From Beroe ovata (taxonomy: Eukaryota > Ctenophora > Nuda > Beroida > Beroidae), in NCBI GenBank assembly GCA_946803715.1, contig CAMPET010000199.1, forward strand, positions 26,818 to 90,817: DNA of 64,000 nt. Direction: 5' to 3'. Shown here piece by piece: positions 56,205 to 64,000 of this stretch (its first letter is position 1; each line of letters opens with the position of its first letter). The notes under the pieces are model-generated. The model saw nothing but the letters and a program-made list of their open reading frames with translations, did not search any database and was not told the DNA's origin. A program made the position numbers and the translations under genes.

Positions 56205-57269
56205 ATGTTCCGAAATTCACTCCTCCTTGTCTCTCTTCTCATTGGACTGTCCAACACTTTCCACTTCGCTAACACGAGGTGCCACGAGGGACCCTCGTAT
56301 TGGTGCAGCAGTCACGAGGTGGCTGAGAGTTGCCAGGCAACCGAGTTCTGTCAGATGAACTACTGGAGTGACAAGTATGACGAGGTTTGGAACCATATAA
56401 TGTACCCTATAGGAGGTGCAGATGATCACAAATTACAGAATGGGGATATATAATGATTTTTTCACACGCATATAACTGTTCAGGAAAGTGAGAACCTAGA
56501 GAACTTCATAACTTGTAAAGCATGCACTTTCACCTTTACTGAGATGGAGAAGTACATTTTCAGTGAGAAGAATGAAGAGAAAATAATCGCTGCTACCAGC
56601 AAGGTAACTTAATCTCGAAGGTAGAGCGGGTACAAGCCATTTATGTTTGATCTCAATCTGATCCGCATCATCTATATAAAGTGTGGATAACTTGGTTGTA
56701 CCCTTAGCTGTGCGAACGCATTCCTGCCAGTATGACAGAAACATGCAAAACCTTCCTCAAGACATATGGAAAACTAGCCCTGGACACTGTTGCCGAGAAA
56801 ATTTCTGCCTCTGTAAGTGGAACTAGATCATATGATAACAAGATTTCACATACTTTATACTCTAATATGGGATCATATTTTGGCTATCATCTGCCATCCC
56901 TCCAGTCCGTGTGTACAGCTATCGGGATGTGTGACAAGGCAAGTTATGAGTCTGTTCTCCTCGGTAAACCAGCTGAGGAAACCTGTGACACCTGCCGATC
57001 GTGAGTATAATCCACTTCAATTACATTGAGCTGTATATCATACTTCTAAATGGATTGTCAAACAGCCATTATAATAAGTGACATATCATGGCAACCCCAG
57101 GATGACAGTGCAGATAAGTCAGGACCTCAAGCAGCTGGTGGCGTGGTGGTCAGACCACTGTGACGAAACCGACGACACCGCTTCTTGTCTAGAAACCACA
57201 GAATATGCTTCAATCATATTTGATCTTGTCTTCAATAATGAACTCTGTGATGAAATGCAAATGTGTTAG
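56205..57269 (+). CDS. Prosaposin-like secreted protein (SapA-type plus two SapB domains)
   Basis: Exons 56205-56384, 56484-56603, 56708-56812, 56906-57000, 57101-57269, in phase, 222 residues. Signal peptide MFRNSLLLVSLLIGLSNTFH. A SapA-type module follows (RCHEGPSYWCSSHEVAESCQ...EFC), matching the prosaposin end domain. A complete saposin-B fold spans exons 2-4 (CKACTFTFTE...CERIPASMTETC...CTAIGMC), with the six-cysteine pattern. A second, shorter SapB-like module spans exons 4-5 (CDTCRS...DHC...SCLET...LCDEMQMC). Mammalian prosaposin carries four SapB domains, so this is a reduced form. Saposins bind membranes and present lipids to lysosomal hydrolases; some relatives lyse membranes. A TATA box sits upstream. 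Confidence 0.85.
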
Positions 57270-57787
57270 GCTAGGCATCTGTTTATTGTTGTGATTGGAG
57301 GAGTGTAGATAGATGTAATCAAGCATTATTTCAAAATTTCTGAATAACACAAGGAACTTTCGACTTTTGATCAGAATGATGCTTTCTTTAATATCTAAAT
57401 TGTTTATTTCTAGCCCATAGCGCTTTTCCTTTCGTCAATGACCTTGATAACAATTATAGTTCTTGGTATGGACAAGCTGAAGTTCTCTAATAAGTATTTG
57501 AATAGCAAAATTATTATCCATAAATTATTATCCATACCTAATCTACTTATTTCAGATATGAGGCATTATGCTGCCTGGCCTTCTTCCAGCTGATGGTGGC
57601 ATACATCGAGCAATCAGGGTAAGCACAATATGTGGTTGAGCGTGAGTTCTTATCTTGAGATTGTTCTGTAAGTGCAATTATAATTTGGAACGCAGTAGAC
57701 AACGACTCATCGTCAACAAATTTCATCAATTGGAAGAAAACAATCTGTTTTTGACTACATACCTTCTGATCTTCCATAATACATGAA
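57270..57787. other. Intergenic between convergent saposin and protease genes
   Basis: 3' flanks of two convergent genes. The minus-strand frame at 57547-57858 overlaps the protease 3' end out of frame and is a shadow. No further gene seen. Confidence 0.45.
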
Positions 57788-60115
57788 TTACTCATTGATG
57801 CAAAATTCTCTGCATATCTTGCTGTACACTGTCGGTCTTCTAACTTCACTACCGCCAATCATGTTCAGCCAACAGTTGTTGTCCTCCTTACAAGAGATTC
57901 CCAGACAATCCTCATGGACAGTACACTTTTCGAGAGCATCCTGTCTATGGTAGGTTTTGTCTCCCCAGTCAGAGATTTCATAGTCACAGACAGGACAGAG
58001 GGGAATGTCACATTTCTCCCATACAGGACTTGTACCATTGCCATTATAACACCAAGGTCCCATCTTATCGCCAATGTTCCGACAGTAGTTGTGATCTCCT
58101 ATACCCCGTGCATCGTTTTCGACTGGGACTACGTCGAGATGTTCATTTGGTTCATGACTTGTCCACTTTTGGCAAGGAAGTCCTGTTCCTGTTACATTCA
58201 TGGTGCCTCTGTATGTATATCCCTTCTGATCGGAAGTGTCGATACATTCTTTTCCTAATTTCATGCTCTCATCAGGTCCCTTTGTCATGTCCAGCCCGAT
58301 TTCATCGTCTTCATGGGAGCATGATTTACCATACAACGTGTATTTTTTGGTGGAGCTGTCAAAATCTGTACGATCTACCCAACAGTTCGAAAAACCATCA
58401 CAAAATATTCCTTTACAAGCATCTCCATCCATCTCACACTGATTCTTGGCAGCATCCATTGTATCGAAGATTTCAGTGCCCTCGTCAATTAAGTCCCACA
58501 TCCAGTTGCAGGGCGTAGGATCAGCGTCCCCAGGATCAGCATATTCAGGAGTTGTCACACAAGAATCCCCACCTTTTCTGTACACACCGACAGTAGGGTC
58601 CCATCCATCATCACCATCTTCAACCTTCCAGCAGCGTGAATCACCATCACATCTTATCCCTGCGCACATCATGTCCTGGTTACAGAGCTCGGCTGCTTTG
58701 GCCTTGCTCATTCTTTGACTTTCCACAGCTACAATTTCATAGCCACATGCACATCGAGGCACATCACAAGCCTCTCTGACAGGGTCAGTTCCCTCGCCAT
58801 TGTAACACCAAGGGTCAGGTGAACTGTCAGGGTTACGGCAATAGTTGTGATCACCAATCCCCTCATTGAAATTTGCCTCCGGAGTTGTATCATGAGCATT
58901 GGGTGTCATGCTTAGCCAGTTCTGGCATTTCCTCCCAGATTTAGTCACGTTGATGGTACCTCGATAGAAGTAACCGAAAGGAACCTCAGCGCTTATGCAC
59001 TCCTTCCCTATCTCATTGTTGTGAAAGTATGTCGGTTCCTCTGCGTCAGTTGCTACATATGGAACTTCAGGCCATGTGACGATATTACAGATGCTAATGC
59101 CAGGTCCACGAAGCATCCTAATGTATCCACCTTCTCCAAACCAGGTACCCCAACTATTTCTCACCTTCCAAAACTTAAGACCATTGTCAATGCCATAGCC
59201 AACAATTGCTACGCCATGGTTGTAGGAATAGCATTCCTTGAAATCGAAAACACCGCCGCCATAAGACCCAAATGCACCATTAGCTTGAACTAAGGCAGCA
59301 ACCACTCCAGTCTTGGGATTTGCAACCAATCGCTGTACATCTTCATTAGCACCAACAGTCCACTTCCAACCCAGAATTTTGTAATCTCCCATAGAAGATT
59401 TTGTGGATTCAGTGGTTTTGCACGGACCATCGGTAGCCCTGTATGGCTCATAATCATCTATGCCAGCAGCAATATTGCCGTTATGCTGTATCATGTACCA
59501 GCATGCGTCAGGCCATCCACCACCACATCCATTAGCGTCTTCAGAATAAGCACAGTCTACACATTGCTGTTCGGATATGGACGTGACATCATCCTTGTAC
59601 TTGTTAAGTTGGTACTCCAGAGGGGCTGTCCCGGAAAAAGCCCAACAGCTTCCACACCCACCTTGATTTTTAACTGGGGGTATTTTATGTGTCCAGTCTA
59701 CCTCATCTATGTCAATGTTGATAGGGGCTTTCCTTGCTGCATCTTGATATTGAGGAGACAGATCTCTCTTTTTTGGAGAAAAGGATGGATCACTGTCTGT
59801 CATCGCTGTCTTGTTCAAACCATGGAGCAGCTTCTTCTCTTCCTCAGTCATCATGGAAAATGGATTCAGTACTGCTCTCCAGTTCTTGTTTGAACCACTA
59901 TTCAAACTTTTGACAAATCTGTATGCTTTAACGAAAATCTGGAAGCGTTTTTTATCTGACGGAAAATCAAGTGATTTGTCATGATATTTTTCACTCAATT
60001 CTTTGAATTCGGCCACCTTCTGCTTGAACAATGGCACCAGAGACTTCAACTCGAGACCATGAGTCATCTTGAGTTCAGAAAACAGAGCCAGTAAGAAAAG
60101 GAGTTTGAACGACAT
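57788..60115 (-). CDS. Papain-family cysteine protease with two kringle domains
   Basis: Intronless 775-residue ORF, ATG at 60115. Signal peptide MSFKLLFLLALFSELKMTHG, then an I29-like inhibitor propeptide (about residues 25-115, YHDKSLDFPSDKKRFQIFVK). A C1A domain (about 135-355) follows, with catalytic Cys in NQGGCGSCWAF, His in YNHGVAIVGYG and Asn in VRNSWGTWFGEGGY. Next come kringle 1 (about 372-455; NYCRNPD...PWCYNGEG), two PAN/WSC-like cysteine repeats of about 70 residues (AGIRCDGDSRCWKV; KGIFCDGFSNCWV), kringle 2 (about 610-695; NYCRNIG...PWCYNGNG), and a third cysteine repeat (LGISCKEDNNCWL) at the end. All catalytic residues are present, so a secreted or lysosomal active protease is expected. 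Kringles normally bind lysine-bearing proteins and are linked to serine proteases, making this pairing unusual. Confidence 0.9.
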   Translation of the reverse strand: MSFKLLFLLALFSELKMTHGLELKSLVPLFKQKVAEFKELSEKYHDKSLDFPSDKKRFQIFVKAYRFVKSLNSGSNKNWRAVLNPFSMMTEEEKKLLHGLNKTAMTDSDPSFSPKKRDLSPQYQDAARKAPINIDIDEVDWTHKIPPVKNQGGCGSCWAFSGTAPLEYQLNKYKDDVTSISEQQCVDCAYSEDANGCGGGWPDACWYMIQHNGNIAAGIDDYEPYRATDGPCKTTESTKSSMGDYKILGWKWTVGANEDVQRLVANPKTGVVAALVQANGAFGSYGGGVFDFKECYSYNHGVAIVGYGIDNGLKFWKVRNSWGTWFGEGGYIRMLRGPGISICNIVTWPEVPYVATDAEEPTYFHNNEIGKECISAEVPFGYFYRGTINVTKSGRKCQNWLSMTPNAHDTTPEANFNEGIGDHNYCRNPDSSPDPWCYNGEGTDPVREACDVPRCACGYEIVAVESQRMSKAKAAELCNQDMMCAGIRCDGDSRCWKVEDGDDGWDPTVGVYRKGGDSCVTTPEYADPGDADPTPCNWMWDLIDEGTEIFDTMDAAKNQCEMDGDACKGIFCDGFSNCWVDRTDFDSSTKKYTLYGKSCSHEDDEIGLDMTKGPDESMKLGKECIDTSDQKGYTYRGTMNVTGTGLPCQKWTSHEPNEHLDVVPVENDARGIGDHNYCRNIGDKMGPWCYNGNGTSPVWEKCDIPLCPVCDYEISDWGDKTYHRQDALEKCTVHEDCLGISCKEDNNCWLNMIGGSEVRRPTVYSKICREFCINE

Positions 60116-60268
60116 CCTAAAATGTTGAATAAGATGAATTTAGGATTTAATTCTGAGAAATAAATTGTGATGATGAATGCTTATTCTAAATGCTGACATC
60201 AGTAAACAAATAACAAGGCATATAATCATTATCGATGTGTTTACTTCGTAACTTCAAAATTACAAACT

Positions 60269-61297
60269 TTAAAGATCCCATTCTGTACATCTTGTTCTGA
60301 AGTTTATAATCCCATACCCATGTTGCTCTCTTACTTCGAGTCCAGTCACTATGAAATTTTCAGGGCAAGCATCGAGATCATTCCAAAAGCTCGCAGTATG
60401 TGTGTTGTTACTGGACACCACCCATGTGTCGCTGTTACGACACTGCATTCCGGCATCTATGATCCCATAACCCGGCTGCTCCTTGCCTTTAACAGCACTA
60501 AATCCATATTGATCAGCTGAATCGCACCTCACTTTGGGGTTTTTTCCACCATTAGTATTTCGAGTAAAGGCAATTCCCCCATAACCACAATCCATAAAAA
60601 GCTCCACTAGGCCGAAGCCAGGCTGTTCCTCCCACTGCAGTGCTTCAACTGCATATCCATCTGGACATAGCTCCATTAAAGTAAATCCCTGTGCGTTTGT
60701 ATTAGCCCACTCAGTCCACTCACTGGTTTTCGGTACAGGAGGGTTGTCGGGTTTTTGGACGAGCTTGCTGCATAGTGGCCTGAAGTTAACTATGCCGTGT
60801 CCTTCATGTTCTCTTACCTCTAACCCAGTAATTACCCACTGCTCAGGGCATGTCATGGTTTTGGTCCAGAAACCATTGAAATTTTCATTAGACCGAGTCC
60901 ACAAGTCAGTTTCATAGCAGAGCATTTCAGCATTCACGACTCCATACGAAGCTTCTTCTCGTCCTTTTATTGCAGAGAACCCTGTAGCGCAACCAGCCTT
61001 CCTATTGTTCCAGCCTCCTGTGTTTCCAGTTATGTCAAGTTGTGACCCATTGCAACTCAGAACAACATCAACTAGGCCATATCCACCCCATTCTCGCCAC
61101 TCAAGAGCATCGACAAGCTGCCCTGGTGGACAAGTACGAGATAGCGCTACACCATTCTGGTTACAGTTCGACCATTTAAGCCACTGGTTCTCTGATCCGG
61201 GCACCATGGTACACCCAGCAGAACTGTCACAGGCATGGTACACCTGCATCACACAGGCGAATATTACCAGTGCTAATAATCCACAATTCTTGATCAT
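60269..61297 (-). CDS. Secreted protein with six REQxGYGIIN-type motifs (possible VMO-I-like beta-prism)
   Basis: Intronless. I chose the ATG at 61297 (342 residues) rather than the GTG-opened frame at 61324, because it begins the signal peptide MIKNCGLLALVIFACVMQVY. The mature protein has two repeats of about 140 residues, each with three variants of the same motif: ALEWREWGGYGLVD, AIKGREEASYGVVN, GLEVREHEGHGIVN; then ALQWEEQPGFGLVE, AVKGKEQPGYGIID, GLEVREQHGYGIIN. Each motif is preceded by a Cys-containing segment (CPxx) and followed by a Cys. Threefold internal symmetry with a CPE-x-G-L pattern recalls vitelline-membrane outer layer protein I, a carbohydrate-related beta-prism; this is tentative. 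It lies 153 bp upstream of the protease gene on the same strand. Confidence 0.7.
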   Translation of the reverse strand: MIKNCGLLALVIFACVMQVYHACDSSAGCTMVPGSENQWLKWSNCNQNGVALSRTCPPGQLVDALEWREWGGYGLVDVVLSCNGSQLDITGNTGGWNNRKAGCATGFSAIKGREEASYGVVNAEMLCYETDLWTRSNENFNGFWTKTMTCPEQWVITGLEVREHEGHGIVNFRPLCSKLVQKPDNPPVPKTSEWTEWANTNAQGFTLMELCPDGYAVEALQWEEQPGFGLVELFMDCGYGGIAFTRNTNGGKNPKVRCDSADQYGFSAVKGKEQPGYGIIDAGMQCRNSDTWVVSSNNTHTASFWNDLDACPENFIVTGLEVREQHGYGIINFRTRCTEWDL

Positions 61298-62498
61298 CCT
61301 CCTTATGAACAAGTTACTTTTCACGCACCAAATATAAAATTAAACAAAATCAGAAATAGTGAGAATCAAAAATAGTGAGAATCTGTGACCAGTATATGTA
61401 CATATGGAAGGAAAAGTGGACATATGGAAGAAAAAGACGCGCACTTTACAGTGGAAACTGCTTACAATTGCTGACAATTGCGCGTCTTTTTCCTTCCTTC
61501 CGCCTTTTTCCCCATGTGTACACATATACGCGTGAACGAGATGTGTTATCTTCATTGGGTCAGCGTGATTTCAAACTTAACTTGAACAAAGAAGGGGGCG
61601 CCCTGAGTTGAGTCTTTGTTTAACGGAAAACAAAGATCTTCAGACCGTGGACTCCAAGCCTCTGTTTTCATTATATTATTATAGTGAACATTGAACAACG
61701 GAAAATAATAGAAAAACTCTTCTATTGAAAAGCAAGAGCTGACTATCGGCTATATGGTGCCCTAGTTTTGTTTCTATGTTTGTAATCTTTTATCAAGAAA
61801 TGCTCCATATTACCTCGCCGGTTGCAGTCATTTTGGCTAAGCGTAAACTCAATGATTATCACACAAAACCTTTATCAATTGAAATAGAGAACTGAGAGTT
61901 ATAAAAATATAGAATTTGGGAAATGCAGAGCGATTTCTCAGTCCCAGGCGAGACTACATTTAACCAGTCTAAAATTCAGTTTCCAACTTTAGAGTCGGAT
62001 GTCTTTCCCACCATGGTCTAGCTCCTAATTGATCCTAATTTCTATCTTTTTTCAGTTATAAATGGGACGGTAAGAAAGCAATATCTTTGAGCGTGCCTCC
62101 ACTCTGCTGCCTCTTCAGATTTCTTCCCAGGGTAAAGACTGTTTGGTGAGCTCCCATTACCATTTACCAATTAATATACATTGGAGCCTGTTTCGGCCTT
62201 CGATGAAGGCACGCGCGGCGATTTGGAGTAGGCAATTATATTACCACGCAAGTTAAGCACTGATCGGGAGTCACACGTCAGCATATCGCGCGATACGTGT
62301 CCTGTGCGATTCTAGCATGATACTGGTAACTGCAGGCGTGCATTAAGGTGATCACGCTGCTAGTATCAGGCCAACTGCACTTGCCAGTATATAGCTATAT
62401 ACTGACGAATGCAGTTGGCCTGATACTAGCGAGATATTGACGTGATCACTTTAATGTAACAACAGCTGCGCCATTTCAAATAAACTTACCGCAGGCAG
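61298..62498. other. Intergenic or 5' part of the OST-alpha gene; palindromic repeats
   Basis: Contains an inverted TATGGAAG/CTTCC region with GACGCGCAC...GCGCGTC at 61436-61487, a CGGCCTTCGATGAAGGC fragment at 62193-62209 (as at 12170) and the palindrome at 62345-62462. I could not find the upstream exons of the following gene here. Confidence 0.4.
62345..62462. mobile_element. Palindromic element with CTAGTATCAGGCCAACTGCA arms
   Basis: Arms at about 62359-62379 and 62412-62432, nested within outer ATTAAGGTGATCACG / CGTGATCACTTTAAT inverted ends (62343-62358 and 62442-62457). Likely MITE. Confidence 0.75.
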
Positions 62499-63156
62499 AA
62501 CGTTGTGAGATTGAGACGTCTAATCCTCCAGCTGATATTCGTTCAGTCTATCATAGAGGTACTGAGAGTGCTGGCTGTATTCGACTGCTCGTACGATCCT
62601 CAGAGCTTACGGGCGACCATCCTAGACTCTGTCGTGGTGGTTTCCCTCTTCTTCAGTATATGGGCCATCAGTGTGATGATAAGACTCGACCCTAAACGGA
62701 CTGCTCGCTTTAACTGCACCAGGAAATTCCTTGCGTTCAAGGTCATGATAGGAGTATCTAAGTTTCTGGGGAAGCTGATCGACCTTCTCGCTAAGCTGGG
62801 GATAGTCGGAGATTTCAGAATTCTTGGGGCTAGACAGCGTGCTGCAAGTACGATGCATGAATGAGCTAACTATAGGATGACTTGATCTGGCTAATAAGTA
62901 ACAGTAATCATAATCAAGATATTTTTCAGTTTGGAGCAATTTCATCACAATTGTGATATCTGTGGGATTACAGATGGTTGCCCGCATGCTCTACACTGAT
63001 TCCGACTACCAGAAGTCAACTTGCTGGCCGGATCACAACGATGCGGAAATTGAGGAATATCTCGGTAATAATTCGGATCTTGACTCTGATATCAATGAAA
63101 TCAATGACAGTTATGGTACTGATACAGAACTTATAGCTAGTGATGAACTCAGATGA
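62499..63156 (+). CDS. OST-alpha/TMEM184-like membrane transporter, 3' part
   Basis: Two exons: 62499-62847 (acceptor GGCAG just before) and 62930-63156, in phase, about 191 codons; 5' exons not found. The segment begins mid-protein with VRLRRLILQLIFVQSI, a membrane helix, followed by SVVVVSLFFSIWAISVMI, then KFLAFKVMIGVSKFLGKLID, and in the next exon NFITIVISVGLQMVARMLYT. This order and the KFL-x-x-K pattern fit the last three helices of the SLC51A/TMEM184 (solute transporter OST-alpha) family. The tail is acidic (DLDSDINEIND). The family exports bile-acid-like steroids or organizes membranes; substrate unknown. A diverged copy or truncated pseudogene cannot be ruled out. Confidence 0.6.
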
Positions 63157-64000
63157 TATCCTAGCGATTGTTCTCTGAAATTGATGTATCTTTTAGTTAT
63201 CTTTGGATGAGCATAATGCGATTTAAAAGGTGTGGAACATATTCGATATCCTTCATATTAATCATATATGAGAGCTTTCATGCAATTTGACAATCCAATC
63301 TTATATAACCCCGTAGTGGGAGGAACTGTCATCACAGAAACACATTCGCGTCTGCAGGGGTCAAGATATGTGAAATTGACTGCNATGTGCCGTGAAATTA
63401 GCTCGTAATAACACTCGTATTAGAAACTCATGCCTTCGGCACTCGTTTCTAGTACTCGTGGTATTACTACACTAATTCATCTCTGCGTAGTTTTTATCAT
63501 CTTTGATTATAGGAGTTTTTCATATAGAAGTTTTGCTAGGAATTCATATAGGAATTCATATAGGAGTTCATATAGGAGTTCGTATAGGAGTTCATATAGG
63601 AGTTTTGCTAGTAATTTACATAGTCCCCACTGATAGTGTTCATTACATGTTCACTGAACACGATGAATGTGACGTAGCGGGATATATTCTACCCATTTTG
63701 CATTTTGAGAATACTCAGGTTGAAATCTGAAATTTCAATTTAAGGACCCTCTATTTGCCAAAACCACACAGAAAATTTTAAGCTTTATGGTACCAAAGTT
63801 TTAGAAATTTGAAGCAAAAGTTCAGATCTGTTAGATGATAGCGATGACACCGCAAAATTCGATCTGTCGGAGACAAAATAGACATATATGCATGCAGTTC
63901 CCATTGGTTTCCAGAAAATACCTATGCATTTACGCGCAAACTGATGCTGAGAGCTTTGTATTTTGTAATGCATGAGACGTCAAAGAAAATTGTTAGATCC
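63157..64000. other. Downstream intergenic sequence
   Basis: AT-rich, single N at 63384, tandem repeat at 63520-63612. No gene recognised. Confidence 0.4.
63520..63612. repeat. 13-bp tandem repeat, ATATAGGAGTTC
   Basis: About six units (CATATAGGAATT and CATATAGGAGTT variants) with TTTTGCTAG strings on both sides. Confidence 0.85.

Noticed and set aside
62215-62275. 5S rRNA-like words (GTTAAGC, CGGGAG)
   Set aside because: Only short matches to the 5S internal region, without the remaining helices or spacing; probably chance within a repeat.
1-64000. CRISPR array, bacterial operon or prophage
   Set aside because: Spliced genes, GT-AG introns and animal domain families show nuclear eukaryotic DNA. 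The direct repeats here lack regular unique spacers.
1-64000. tRNA genes
   Set aside because: No cloverleaf with both A- and B-box was found by eye. A lone GGTTCGAAT near 35990 has no matching A box. A tRNAscan run would settle it.

Overview
This is a window of eukaryotic nuclear DNA, most likely from an early-branching, non-bilaterian animal. The genes have many short exons separated by GT-AG introns, mostly 60-400 bp. The animal or eukaryote-wide families present are a p101-like PI3K-gamma regulatory subunit, a SUN-domain LINC protein, a meiotic HORMA protein, a GTPBP1/2 GTPase, saposins, kringles, sushi and PAN domains, and an OST-alpha-type transporter. Nested genes, intronless genes for secreted proteins, and many palindromic GC-cored MITEs resemble compact sponge or ctenophore genomes. 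The sequence alone does not name the species; that placement is inference.

Layout. 0.3-10.8 kb (+): PIK3R5-like gene, 16 exons, with an intronless CHK-like kinase gene (-) nested in one intron. 11-14.8 kb: repeat nest with palindromic MITEs, a LINE tail, a MITE with a telomere-like core, and a dead Penelope-like element. 14.8-17.4 kb (+): HORMAD/Hop1 gene encoding HORMA, PHD and a winged-helix-like region. 17.6-21.1 kb: a 244-bp perfect inverted repeat, partial duplications, and a (-) gene encoding a TIR domain joined to a VHL-beta-like domain. 24.1-31.0 kb (-): 14-exon SUN gene with a nested same-strand gene for a secreted acidic protein. 31-40 kb: mostly repeats, a candidate structured-RNA repeat and one small membrane protein gene. 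40.4-46.4 kb (+): 17-exon GTPBP1/2-type GTPase. 47.5-50.3 kb (-): PAN/sushi receptor and a small cysteine-rich secreted protein. 52.6-53.5 kb: assembly gap. 56-61.3 kb: secretory cluster of saposin protein (+), papain-kringle protease (-) and six-motif repeat protein (-). 62.5-63.2 kb (+): 3' end of an OST-alpha/TMEM184-like gene.

Exon boundaries for the multi-exon genes were read by eye and checked for phase; where stated, reading frame closes across every junction. Many single-N positions in the window sit at the edge of a duplicated block. This strongly suggests two haplotypes were laid end to end by the assembler, so duplicated exons at 2.3-3.4, 18.2-20.2, 24.3-24.9 and 30.4-33.9 kb should not be taken as real paralogy without checking read depth.

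The genes do not form one pathway. The most unusual architectures are the TIR-VHL-beta fusion (possible innate-immune or NAD-related sensor), the papain protease with two kringles, and the animal HORMAD keeping a PHD and winged-helix region.
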